Shown one piece after another: positions 28,841 through 38,978 of a stretch of DNA of 64,000 nucleotides. The translations under genes and the position numbers were made by a program. The first letter of the stretch is position 1, and each line of letters begins with the position of its first letter. The notes under the pieces were generated by a model. It was given only the letters and a program-made list of their open reading frames with translations. It was not told the origin of the DNA and ran no database searches. Source of the DNA: JAJXWB01 sp046349215 (GTDB taxonomy: Bacteria > Pseudomonadota > Alphaproteobacteria > Rhizobiales > Beijerinckiaceae); the NCBI GenBank assembly GCA_046349215.1, contig JAXMCV010000004.1, positions 1-64,000 on the forward strand. The letters run 5' to 3'.

Positions 28841-29197
28841 TTACGCGAGCAGGTCGCGGATTGTTTCCGACGGTCGGCATAGTGCGGCTCTGTCGCCGAT
28901 CTCCACGATCGGCCGCTCGATCAGGACTGGATGCGCGGCGATGGCGGCGAAAATCCGGTCGTCGCCGAGCTTCGGGTCGTCGAGACCCAGTTCCTCGAAG
29001 GGCGTGCCGCGCCTGCGCAGGATGTCGCGCACGCCCTTTCCCATTTTCCCGAGCAGCCTTTCGAGGGTCTTCCGGTCCGGCGGGGTCTTGAGGTATTCGA
29101 CCACCTCGACGTCCGCTCCGGCCTCCCGCAGCGCCGCCAGTACGTTGCGGGAGGTCCCGCAGCCCGGATTGTGGTAGATTATTGCGCGTATTGTCAT
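28841..29197 (-). CDS. arsC: Arsenate reductase, glutaredoxin-coupled (ArsC)
   Basis: A 118-aa thioredoxin-fold protein of the ArsC/Spx family. The catalytic loop CGTSRNVL begins at Cys13, followed by EYLKTPPDRKTLERLL; the C-terminal half has HPVLIERPIVEIGDRAALCRP with the conserved Arg. Members reduce arsenate to arsenite using glutathione/glutaredoxin. No ars efflux or regulator genes are nearby, so it may be a housekeeping member (YfgD/YffB-like). It is divergent from glmM with an 85-base gap. Confidence 0.9.
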   Translation of the reverse strand: MTIRAIIYHNPGCGTSRNVLAALREAGADVEVVEYLKTPPDRKTLERLLGKMGKGVRDILRRRGTPFEELGLDDPKLGDDRIFAAIAAHPVLIERPIVEIGDRAALCRPSETIRDLLA

Positions 29198-29282
29198 CCG
29201 ACTCGCCTTGTCCCTGCGGGATTAAGGACGATTCGGCCCGCCCATGCCAGAAGTCTGGCTGGCGAGAACCAGAGGTTCGGGT

Positions 29283-30626
<1,344 letters not shown>

Positions 30627-30788
30627 GAACGCCGGCGACATCAAGGCGTCAACATCTTGCCACGCAAACGGTTTTACCGCCGCTGACGGCGTTGCAGCCG
30701 CTGGTCGCCGCAGCCGGGCGTGGCCGCAAAGCGGCGCGAGCGTTGCCGAAAACTTAAACGAAATCAAAATTCTTCGGGGGCGTTAGGG

Positions 30789-30803
30789 TTAAGTCCAAAT
30801 TAA
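30789..30803 (+). promoter_or_regulatory. Perfect CtrA-type box upstream of first porin-like gene
   Basis: TTAA, GTCCAAA, TTAA, preceded by GTTAGGG. It ends 70 bases before the ATG at 30874. The same arrangement, including GTTAGGGTTAAG, recurs in front of the next barrel gene. Confidence 0.65.
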
Positions 30804-30873
30804 GGAAGGTCTGCGAATTTTCCCTTGTCTGTATCGATGCGGGCGCTCGCCCGTCAGCACAAAGGAAACTCGC

Positions 30874-31773
30874 ATGGGCAGCATCAAGGCCCTCACCATG
30901 GCGGGCATGGTCGTCGCCTTCGGCGCGATCGCCCCGGCCTCCGCGGCGGACCTCCTGCCGCCCCCGCCGCATATCGAACCGCTCCCGGTCGCCGTCGAAA
31001 CGAGCGGGTGGTATCTGCGCGGCGACGTCGGCGTCGGCATCAACCAGATGAGCTCGCTGCGCTCGTCATTCTCGGCGATCGACCTGGCGGGAGCGCCCTG
31101 GCCGCCGCCCGGGCTAGTCACGGCGAACGGCAACAATGCGATCGGCGATTCCGCGGTCATCGACTTCGGCGTCGGCTACCAGATCAACAACTGGTTCCGC
31201 GCGGACGTGACGCTCGGCTACCACTCGAGCACGTCGTACACCAACACCACGCTGTACGGCCCCTTGGCCTTGTGTGGTTTCGCCGCGCCGGCGCAATATT
31301 GCTACGATAATTACTCGGCGCGCCTGAACAGCTTCCACGGCCTGGTCAACGGCTACGTCGATCTTGGCACCTGGTGGGGCGTGACGCCCTATCTCGGCGC
31401 GGGCGTCGGCTTCGCCAACATCCGGATGACGGGCATCACCGATATCGGCGCCCAGAGCAGCGTCGGATATGGTTCCAACATCTCCCAGACCAATTTCGCC
31501 TGGGCGCTGATGGCCGGCCTGTCCTACAACGTCAACGAGCGCCTGAAGCTGGAGATGGGCTACCGCTATCTCAACCAGGGCACGGTCACCAGCGCTCCGA
31601 TCATCTGCAATAGTCCGAACGGCTGCGCGCAGGAACGCCAGAGCTTCAAGCTGGCCTCGCAGGACCTGCGCATCGGCATGCGCTGGATGCTTGGCGACAC
31701 CCAGCCGGCGCCGGTCGTGGCCAGCGCGCCAATCTTCGGCAGCCGCCCCGGCCCGCTGGTCCGCAAGTACTGA
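30874..31773 (+). CDS. Outer-membrane beta-barrel protein (Omp25/31-like), first of a tandem pair
   Basis: A 299-aa exported barrel. The signal peptide MGSIKALTMAGMVVAFGAIA ends near PASA-ADLL, then TSGWYLRGDVGVGINQMS opens the barrel, as in many Rhizobiales Omp25-like proteins. Alternating strand segments follow (DFGVGYQINNWFRADVTLGY, LGTWWGVTPYLGAGVGF, WALMAGLSYNVNERLKLEMGY, DLRIGMRW). The C-terminal ~25 residues (PAPVVASAPIF...) extend past the last strand. Its role is unknown, likely structural or surface-exposed. The upstream CtrA box suggests cell-cycle control. It is followed by its own terminator. Confidence 0.9.
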   Translation: MGSIKALTMAGMVVAFGAIAPASAADLLPPPPHIEPLPVAVETSGWYLRGDVGVGINQMSSLRSSFSAIDLAGAPWPPPGLVTANGNNAIGDSAVIDFGVGYQINNWFRADVTLGYHSSTSYTNTTLYGPLALCGFAAPAQYCYDNYSARLNSFHGLVNGYVDLGTWWGVTPYLGAGVGFANIRMTGITDIGAQSSVGYGSNISQTNFAWALMAGLSYNVNERLKLEMGYRYLNQGTVTSAPIICNSPNGCAQERQSFKLASQDLRIGMRWMLGDTQPAPVVASAPIFGSRPGPLVRKY

Positions 31774-31795
31774 TTTTCTCCAGAGACCAACTTCG

Positions 31796-31823
31796 ACGGC
31801 GCGGACCTTCCGCGCCGTTTTTC
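31796..31823 (+). terminator. Rho-independent terminator after first barrel gene
   Basis: Stem ACGGCGCGG / CCGCGCCGT with loop ACCTT, followed by TTTTC. It separates the two tandem barrel genes into independent transcripts. Confidence 0.85.
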
Positions 31824-31869
31824 TTTGCGGCGAGCCGCACGAGATTATTCAGCCTGCGTTTTGTTAGGG

Positions 31870-31884
31870 TTAAGCGCATTTTAA
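31870..31884 (+). promoter_or_regulatory. Perfect CtrA-type box upstream of second porin-like gene
   Basis: TTAA, GCGCATT, TTAA, preceded by GTTAGGG as at 30785. It ends 67 bases before the ATG at 31952, nearly the same distance as for the first gene. Confidence 0.65.
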
Positions 31885-31951
31885 GCATGTTCCCTCATCT
31901 TTGATTCATCGACGTCCGGACCCCGCGTCCGGCGCATTTGGGGTGAACGAT

Positions 31952-32842
31952 ATGGGCGTGCTTTCCCGCGTGAATGCGATTGCTGCGGCAGCGACTGTCG
32001 CTGGCGTTATCGCCGCGCCGTCCGCGGCCCTCGCTTGGGACTGGCCCTGGGCCGGATGGTTCGCGGACGACGCGGCGATGGAGCCGTCGGCAATCGCGGT
32101 CGACGACACGCCCGTGACATTCGGCACCGGATGGTACCTGCGCGGCGACATGTCCATTTCAGGCGAAACGCAGATCCCGATCGGCAACGTGATCCTGCCG
32201 ACGACGAAGACCTTCCCGAACAATTACGCGCTGGGTCTGGGCTTCGGCTACAAATACAACGCCTGGCTGCGCACCGACGTGACCCTCGACTATCGCGCCG
32301 GCCGGCAATTCCAGGGCAACACGACGCGAGGCGTTATTCCCTGCCAGGACGGCGCGGTCGGCACGCCGGTCGGCGGACCGTTCACCGGCTCCATACCGAT
32401 CTACGGCTCCTGTCTCGACTACGTGCAGGCGCGCATGAACAACACGCAGGTCATGTTCAACGCGTACGCCGACCTCGGCACGTGGTACGGCCTGACGCCC
32501 TACGTCGGCGCGGGCATCGGCTTTAACCTGAACTATCAGCGCTTCCAGCGCACCTGGTATTTCAACAACGGCAACCCCTACAGCGGCACGAGCTGGGTCG
32601 ATCCGTGGACAGGCGGCACCTATTCCAATTACTGGGACAGCAAGCAATCCACCAGCACGATGCAATTCGCCTGGGCGGTAATGGGCGGCGCGTCCTACAA
32701 CGTCACACCGCATCTGGCGGTGGACCTCGGCCTGCGCTATTCGAACCTCGGCTCGGTCTACACGACCACCGTCTTCGGCTCCTACAAGCAGAACTATTCC
32801 GCCACCGACGCGCGCATCGGCTTCCGCTACACGCCGGATTGA
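31952..32842 (+). CDS. Outer-membrane beta-barrel protein (Omp25/31-like), second of a tandem pair
   Basis: A 296-aa barrel related to the previous gene. The signal segment (VLSRVNAIAAAATVAGVIAA, cleavage near ALA-W) is followed by a short W/D-rich stretch, then GTGWYLRGDMSISGETQ and barrel strands (GLGFGYKYNAWLRTDVTLDY, LGTWYGLTPYVGAGIGF, WAVMGGASYNVTPHLAVDLGLRY, DARIGFRYTPD). It ends on a final strand without a C-terminal extension. A GTG nine bases earlier (31943) is an alternative start. It has its own CtrA-box promoter, so the pair arose by duplication including the control region. Confidence 0.88.
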   Translation: MGVLSRVNAIAAAATVAGVIAAPSAALAWDWPWAGWFADDAAMEPSAIAVDDTPVTFGTGWYLRGDMSISGETQIPIGNVILPTTKTFPNNYALGLGFGYKYNAWLRTDVTLDYRAGRQFQGNTTRGVIPCQDGAVGTPVGGPFTGSIPIYGSCLDYVQARMNNTQVMFNAYADLGTWYGLTPYVGAGIGFNLNYQRFQRTWYFNNGNPYSGTSWVDPWTGGTYSNYWDSKQSTSTMQFAWAVMGGASYNVTPHLAVDLGLRYSNLGSVYTTTVFGSYKQNYSATDARIGFRYTPD

Positions 32843-32907
32843 TCCTCGGGCGGCAGGCCACCGTCCGACCGCCCCTTGCCTAAAACCCGTCTTCGCTATA
32901 TCGCCGT

Positions 32908-32956
32908 CCGCGGGACACCTCCCCCCAACGGGAGGCGCCCATCTGAAAGGATGGTC
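32908..32956 (+). ncRNA. serC-motif leader RNA
   Basis: Two small hairpins directly before the serC start: CCTCCC / GGGAGG (32918-32923 with 32930-32935) and CCATC / GATGG (32939-32943 with 32950-32954), the second ending 5 bases before the ATG. A two-hairpin element immediately before serC is a described conserved RNA motif of alphaproteobacteria (the serC motif). Position and shape match; I could not align it to the model. It probably controls translation of serC; the ligand, if any, is unknown. Confidence 0.65.
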
Positions 32957-32958
32957 AA

Positions 32959-34131
<1,173 letters not shown>

Positions 34132-34147
34132 CGATCCCGAACCTGTT

Positions 34148-34280
34148 CCCTCCCCCCTTTTGGGGGAGGGTTACGTGGGGGGCGGGCGATCCCGCGAACC
34201 GCGCATCCATCCTTTCTCGCAGGATTCCCGGACCCCCTCCCCCCTCCCCTGCCCCTGCCCCTTCCCAAAAGGGGGGAGGG
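34148..34280. repeat. Inverted repeat with C-rich core between serC and serA
   Basis: The ends are inverted copies: CCCTCCCCCCTTTT... at 34148-34170 and ...AAAAGGGGGGAGGG at 34261-34280; the left copy is itself a palindrome. The core 34233-34266 is an almost pure C-run series that can form a G-quadruplex on the minus strand. It probably belongs to a palindromic intergenic repeat family; a similar hairpin follows serA at 35906. Confidence 0.7.
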
Positions 34281-34310
34281 GAGAATCCCCCTTCATTCGA
34301 GAGAACTCCC

Positions 34311-35897
34311 ATGGCTCCTCGCGTACTCATCTCCGACGCCCTCTCGCCCGCCGCCGTCGCCATCTTCAAGGATCGCGGCGTCGAGGTGGATTTCCAGCCG
34401 GCGCTCGGCAAGGACAAGGACAAGCTCGCCGCAATCATCGGCGATTACGACGGCCTCGCCATCCGCTCGGCCACCAAGGTCACGCAGAAGATCCTTGAGA
34501 ACGCGAAAAAGCTAAAGGTCATCGGCCGCGCCGGCATCGGCGTCGACAATGTCGAGATTCCTGCGGCGACGGCGCGCGGCATCATCGTGATGAACACGCC
34601 CTTCGGCAATTCGATCACGACCGCCGAGCACGCCATCGCCATGATGTTCGCGTTGGCGCGCGAAATCCCCGCCGCCGACGCCTCCACGCAGGCCGGCAAG
34701 TGGGAGAAGAACCGCTTCATGGGCGTCGAGATCACCGGCAAGACGCTGGGCGTCATCGGTTGCGGCAACATCGGCTCGATCGTCGCCGACCGCGCCATCG
34801 GCCTCAGGATGCGCGTTATCGCGTTCGATCCCTTCCTGTCGCCGGAGCGCGCCCTCGACATCGGCGTGGAGAAGGTCGAACTGGAAGAACTGCTGGCGCG
34901 CGCCGATATCATCACGCTGCACACGCCGATGACGGCGCAGACCAAGAACATCCTTTCGGAAGAAAATCTCGCCAGGACGAAGAAGGGCGTGCGCATCGTC
35001 AATTGCGCGCGCGGCGGCCTCGTCGACGAGCAGGCGCTGGCGAAGCTTCTCGATTCCGGCCATGTCGCGGGCGCGGCTTTCGACGTGTTCATCGAAGAGC
35101 CGGCCACTTCGAACGTTCTGTTTGGCCGCTCCAACGTCGTCTGCACGCCGCATCTCGGCGCCTCCACCTCGGAGGCGCAGGAAAATGTCGCGCTGCAGGT
35201 CGCCGAGCAGATGTCGGACTATCTGATGCGCGGCGCGATCTCCAACGCGATCAACTTCCCGTCGATCACCGCGGAAGAAGCGCCGAAGCTGAAGCCTTTC
35301 ATCGCGCTCGCCGAGAAGCTCGGCTCGTTCGCCGGACAATTGACGGAGACCGGCATCAAGAAAGTGACGATCACCTACGAGGGCGCGGTCGCCGAACTGA
35401 AGACCAAGGCGATCACGGCCTCGGCAATCGCCGGCCTGCTCCGCCCGCTGCTGTCGGACGTCAACGTCGTCTCGGCGCCGGCGGTGGCCAAGGATCGCGG
35501 CATCGTCATCGACGAAGTGACGCGGGCTGCTGCGGGCGACTATGAATCGCTCATCACCATGTCGGTCGTGACGGAGCGCCAGGAGCGTTCGGTCGCCGGC
35601 ACCGTCTTCCACGACGGCAAGCCGCGCATCGTCGACATCAAGGGCATCAAGGTCGACGCGGAATTCGCCGAGCACATGGTCTATGTGACGAACGAGGACA
35701 AGCCGGGCTTCATCGGCCGCTTCGCCGGGCTGCTGGGCGACGCCAAGGTGAATATCGCGACCTTCGCGCTCGGCCGCGATCAGGAAGGCGGCTCGGCGAT
35801 CGCGCTCGTCTCGGTCGATTCCGATCCGCCGGCCGCCACCCTCGCCGAAATTCAGAAGCTGCCCGGCGTGAAGCAGGCGAAGGTTCTGGCGTTCTGA
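34311..35897 (+). CDS. serA: D-3-phosphoglycerate dehydrogenase
   Basis: A 528-aa, long-type SerA that oxidises 3-phosphoglycerate to start serine synthesis. Domains: catalytic/NAD-binding (1-310; IGCGNIGSI dinucleotide fold at about 149-157, catalytic Arg in NCARGGLVDE, His in CTPHLGASTSEAQ), an intervening allosteric substrate-binding domain (about 320-450) and a C-terminal ACT domain (about 455-528; VTNEDKPGFIGRFAGLLGD) that usually senses serine. ATG 34311 gives MAPRVLISDALSP, the family start; the longer frame runs back through the repeat and into serC in another frame. Confidence 0.96.
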   Translation: MAPRVLISDALSPAAVAIFKDRGVEVDFQPALGKDKDKLAAIIGDYDGLAIRSATKVTQKILENAKKLKVIGRAGIGVDNVEIPAATARGIIVMNTPFGNSITTAEHAIAMMFALAREIPAADASTQAGKWEKNRFMGVEITGKTLGVIGCGNIGSIVADRAIGLRMRVIAFDPFLSPERALDIGVEKVELEELLARADIITLHTPMTAQTKNILSEENLARTKKGVRIVNCARGGLVDEQALAKLLDSGHVAGAAFDVFIEEPATSNVLFGRSNVVCTPHLGASTSEAQENVALQVAEQMSDYLMRGAISNAINFPSITAEEAPKLKPFIALAEKLGSFAGQLTETGIKKVTITYEGAVAELKTKAITASAIAGLLRPLLSDVNVVSAPAVAKDRGIVIDEVTRAAAGDYESLITMSVVTERQERSVAGTVFHDGKPRIVDIKGIKVDAEFAEHMVYVTNEDKPGFIGRFAGLLGDAKVNIATFALGRDQEGGSAIALVSVDSDPPAATLAEIQKLPGVKQAKVLAF

Positions 35898-35905
35898 GTC
35901 GCGTT

Positions 35906-35933
35906 CCCCTCTCCCCGCACGCGGGGAGAGGGG
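35906..35933. repeat. Perfect GC-rich palindrome after serA
   Basis: Thirteen-base arms CCCCTCTCCCCGC / GCGGGGAGAGGGG with a two-base loop, 9 bases after the serA stop. There is no T-run, so it is either a mRNA 3' end hairpin or a palindromic repeat of the kind seen between serC and serA. Confidence 0.7.
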
Positions 35934-36010
35934 CCGATGCAATCACGGTCGGATGCATTATTCCGCCATCGACCGGAAGCGGCCCCGGACAATCGACACG
36001 ACGCGTTGCG

Positions 36011-36730
36011 TCAATCGTCGTCACCGTAGGCGAAGGCCGCAAGGGCTTCGGCATCGAGCAGCCGGACCCGGTTGTATCCGCACGCGATCCAGCCTGCAGC
36101 CTCGAACGACGCCAGCTTTCGACCCACATGGTGGCGCGACAGGTTCGCCATCACGCCCAATTGCTGGCGCGTCAGCCAGAAGCCCTGCGCGTCGTCCGGC
36201 GCGACTTCTCCCGCGCCAAGAACCCGGAACAGCACGGCCGCCAGTCGCCGGCCGGCGTCCGGCGTCATCAGGTCCCGCGCGACCCAGGACCCCAGGCGAT
36301 TGCCGATCTCCGCGAGTTGCCCGATCCGCACCGCAACGTCCGGGCTCCTCTGGATCAAAGGCGCCAGACGGGCCCGCGACACGAACAGAAGGCAGGTCGG
36401 CTCGACCGCCCGATAGGTCAGTTCTCGTGGGCCGCCGGGCAAGAGAGCCTTGGTTCCGAACCAGTCGCCCGCGCGCATGATGTGGCCCATCAGCGGCGAC
36501 TGCCGCCGGTGTCCGCCGTCCATGCCCATGGCGCCGGAAAGGATCCCATAAAGACCGTTCGACTTGTCGTCCTTGCGGAAAACGCTCGTTCCCGACCGCG
36601 CTTCGACGACAACCCCTTCACTGATCAACAGGGACCGGAACGCGGCGGGATGTTCCGACAGCCACCCCCTGGCAGCGAAAATGGCCTCCATTCTGGCTGG
36701 CGAAATGCGGGGCGCGGACGGCTCGGGCAT
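36011..36730 (-). CDS. Crp/Fnr-family transcriptional regulator
   Basis: A 239-aa regulator with an N-terminal cyclic-nucleotide-type beta-roll (about 30-140; NGLYGILSGAMGMDG, GDWFGTKALLPGG), a dimerisation helix, and a C-terminal winged helix (about 160-230; LTRQQLGVMANLSRHHVGRKLASFEAAGWI, where the SRHHVGRKL helix is the recognition helix). No Fnr-type cysteine cluster is seen, so it does not look like an oxygen sensor. It is divergent from the choloylglycine-hydrolase-like gene, with 103 bases between them, making that gene a candidate target. The effector is unknown. Confidence 0.9.
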   Translation of the reverse strand: MPEPSAPRISPARMEAIFAARGWLSEHPAAFRSLLISEGVVVEARSGTSVFRKDDKSNGLYGILSGAMGMDGGHRRQSPLMGHIMRAGDWFGTKALLPGGPRELTYRAVEPTCLLFVSRARLAPLIQRSPDVAVRIGQLAEIGNRLGSWVARDLMTPDAGRRLAAVLFRVLGAGEVAPDDAQGFWLTRQQLGVMANLSRHHVGRKLASFEAAGWIACGYNRVRLLDAEALAAFAYGDDD

Positions 36731-36833
36731 AGCTAAACCTACACCGGCGCTCGATTTTTCACATTGGTACTTCGCGCAACATTGAAATTGCGCGGGACGG
36801 CAAGATCGTCAGGTCTCAAATGGGGAGATCGAC

Positions 36834-37889
36834 ATGAAGCGGAGACTTGCGCTGGGCCTGGGCGCGGCCCTGACGGCTGCGACGGCGGCCCCTTTCGCGG
36901 CCGACGCCTGCAGCCGCGCCGTCTATTTCGGCAAGGACGGCCAGACGGTCACCGGCCGGACCATGGACTGGTTCATTTCCGACATGGACACCAATCTCTG
37001 GATGTATCCGCGCGGACTGCAACGCAACGCCGGCACAAAAACGCCGCTCGTCTGGAAGAGCCAGTACGGCAGCATCGTCACGACGATCTACGAAGGCGCA
37101 GCCGCCGACGGCATGAACGAGAAGGGCCTCGTCGCCAACCTGCTCTACCTGCCCGAAAGCAAATATCCGGCGGACGACCCCAACGACAAGCGCCCGACGC
37201 TGCCGAACTCGGCCTGGGTGCAATATGTCCTCGACAATTACGCCACCGTCGCCGAGGCCGTCGCGAACATCCGGAAGGAGGAATTCCGTATCGTCGCCAT
37301 CAAGGCGCCGACGGGCGAACCGGGAACCGTGCACCTGTCTATTTCCGACGCATCGGGAGATTCGGCGATCTTCGAATATCTCGACGGCAAGCTCGTCATC
37401 CACCACGGCAGGCAGCACCAGGTGATGACCAATTCGCCGACCTTCGACCAGCAGATCGCGCTCAACGCCTATTGGGAGAAGATCGGCGGCTCGATCTTCC
37501 TGCCCGGCACCAATCGCGCATCCGACCGCTACGTGCGCGCCTCGTATTACATCAACGAGGCCAAGCAATCGGCCGACCCGCGCACGGCGGTGGCGACAGT
37601 GTTCAGCGTCATGCGCAATGTCAGCGTGCCGCTCGGCATCAAGATTCCCGGACAACCCAATATCGCGGACACGCTGTGGCTGACGGTCTCCGACCAGAAG
37701 AACCGCGTCTATTATTATCAGGACACCAACAGCCCGAGCATCGTGTGGGCAGACATGAAGAAGATGGATTTCAGCGAAGGCGGGCCGGCGCGTCGTCTAA
37801 AGCTCGACGGCAATCCCGACATTGGCGGCAACCAGACCGCCAACTTCAAGCCGAAGGAAGTCTTCAGGTTCATCGTGCCGCACGACTGA
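36834..37889 (+). CDS. Exported choloylglycine hydrolase/penicillin acylase-family amidase
   Basis: A 351-aa Ntn-hydrolase of the linear amide C-N hydrolase family. The signal peptide KRRLALGLGAALTAATAAP ends so that Cys26 in ADACSRAVYFG becomes the N-terminal nucleophile after processing. Family motifs GRTMDWF, GMNEKGLVANLLYLP (near 95) and the Asn/Arg regions are present. Bacterial members act on bile salts, penicillin V or N-acyl homoserine lactones; in soil Rhizobiales the last is plausible, but I cannot choose. It is periplasmic by its signal and divergent from a Crp-type regulator. Start ATG 36834 follows GGGGAGATCGAC. Confidence 0.9.
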   Translation: MKRRLALGLGAALTAATAAPFAADACSRAVYFGKDGQTVTGRTMDWFISDMDTNLWMYPRGLQRNAGTKTPLVWKSQYGSIVTTIYEGAAADGMNEKGLVANLLYLPESKYPADDPNDKRPTLPNSAWVQYVLDNYATVAEAVANIRKEEFRIVAIKAPTGEPGTVHLSISDASGDSAIFEYLDGKLVIHHGRQHQVMTNSPTFDQQIALNAYWEKIGGSIFLPGTNRASDRYVRASYYINEAKQSADPRTAVATVFSVMRNVSVPLGIKIPGQPNIADTLWLTVSDQKNRVYYYQDTNSPSIVWADMKKMDFSEGGPARRLKLDGNPDIGGNQTANFKPKEVFRFIVPHD

Positions 37890-37920
37890 CGCTTTGTCTC
37901 GTGCGAGCGGGCGGGAAAGC

Positions 37921-38817
37921 CTATCCCGCCCGCTGCTCGGCGAGCCAGATTCCCGCCAGCGTCAGCGCCAGCGCGACCGCGTGGTAGACGTGGAATTCCT
38001 CGCCGAGCAGCACGACCGCGAAGAGCGCGCCGAAGATCGGCACGAGATTGGAGAACAATCCCGCGCGATTGGGGCCGATCAGTTCGACGCCGCGCATGAA
38101 CAGGACCTGCGAGGCGAGCGAGGGCCCGAGCGTCACGAATACGAGGATCGCCCAGCCTTCGGCCGTCGGCCAGTGGAAGCGGCCGGTCGCGGCTTCCGCG
38201 ACCATGAAGGGCGACGACGTCAGCAGCGCCGCGAAGGCCAGCGCCGAAAAGAAGACCAGCGGCGGCATGGCAGGACGGTCGCGCAAGGCGAGCGTGTAGC
38301 CCGCGTAGAACACGCAGGCGATCAGAATGAGAATGTCGCCGAAGTTGAATTGCGTCTGCAATATCTTCAGCGGTTCGCCATGCGTGGCGATGACGGCGAC
38401 GCCGACCAGCGTGACCAGCATGCCGACGATCTGCATGGGCGTCGGATGCAATCCGCGAAAGATCACCGTACCGGCGACCACCATCGGCGGGATCGCCGCC
38501 TGCAGCAGAGTGATGTTGACCGCCGTCGTCCAGTAGGCGGAGGCGTAGAACAGCACGGTGAACCCGGTGAAGCCGAAGCCGCTCATCAGCAGGATGCGCC
38601 AGCGGTTGGCGCGGATCGTCGGCCAGTGCTCGGCGATCGGCTTGCGCAACGCGATAGCGAGCAGGACGCAGACCGCAAGCCACCGGATGAAGACGAGCGA
38701 CATGGGCGTGACGCGGCCGACCGCCATGCGCGAGGCGACGCCGTTGCCGCCCCACAACATTGTCGTGGCGATGAGGACGAGCCAGGCCTGGTCGTAGGCC
38801 CAGCGCAGGAATTTCAT
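37921..38817 (-). CDS. EamA/DMT-family transporter
   Basis: A 298-aa inner-membrane protein with about ten hydrophobic segments in two EamA repeats, each ~140 residues (motifs LWGGNGVASRMAVG near 22-35, FTGFTVLFYASAYWTT near 85-100, LGPSLASQVLFMRGVELIGPNRAG near 225-250). Family members export amino acids or other metabolites. ATG 38817 gives the normal short cytoplasmic N-terminus; a much longer open frame upstream overlaps the next gene's promoter and was not used. Its stop is 32 bases from the convergent amidase stop. Confidence 0.92.
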   Translation of the reverse strand: MKFLRWAYDQAWLVLIATTMLWGGNGVASRMAVGRVTPMSLVFIRWLAVCVLLAIALRKPIAEHWPTIRANRWRILLMSGFGFTGFTVLFYASAYWTTAVNITLLQAAIPPMVVAGTVIFRGLHPTPMQIVGMLVTLVGVAVIATHGEPLKILQTQFNFGDILILIACVFYAGYTLALRDRPAMPPLVFFSALAFAALLTSSPFMVAEAATGRFHWPTAEGWAILVFVTLGPSLASQVLFMRGVELIGPNRAGLFSNLVPIFGALFAVVLLGEEFHVYHAVALALTLAGIWLAEQRAG

Positions 38818-38978
38818 GGTCGGTCCGGGAAAGATCGAAGGGCGTTTCCGCTTCGCACCATGCGGGAGCCGGCCGGCCGCGTAAACCCTGTTTCGGCAGG
38901 CCTTGCGCCAGCCGCAGCTTTGCCGTGAAAATTCCGCAATGCGGCTGAGAGATGCCTGTCGCACCGACAGGAGACGAC

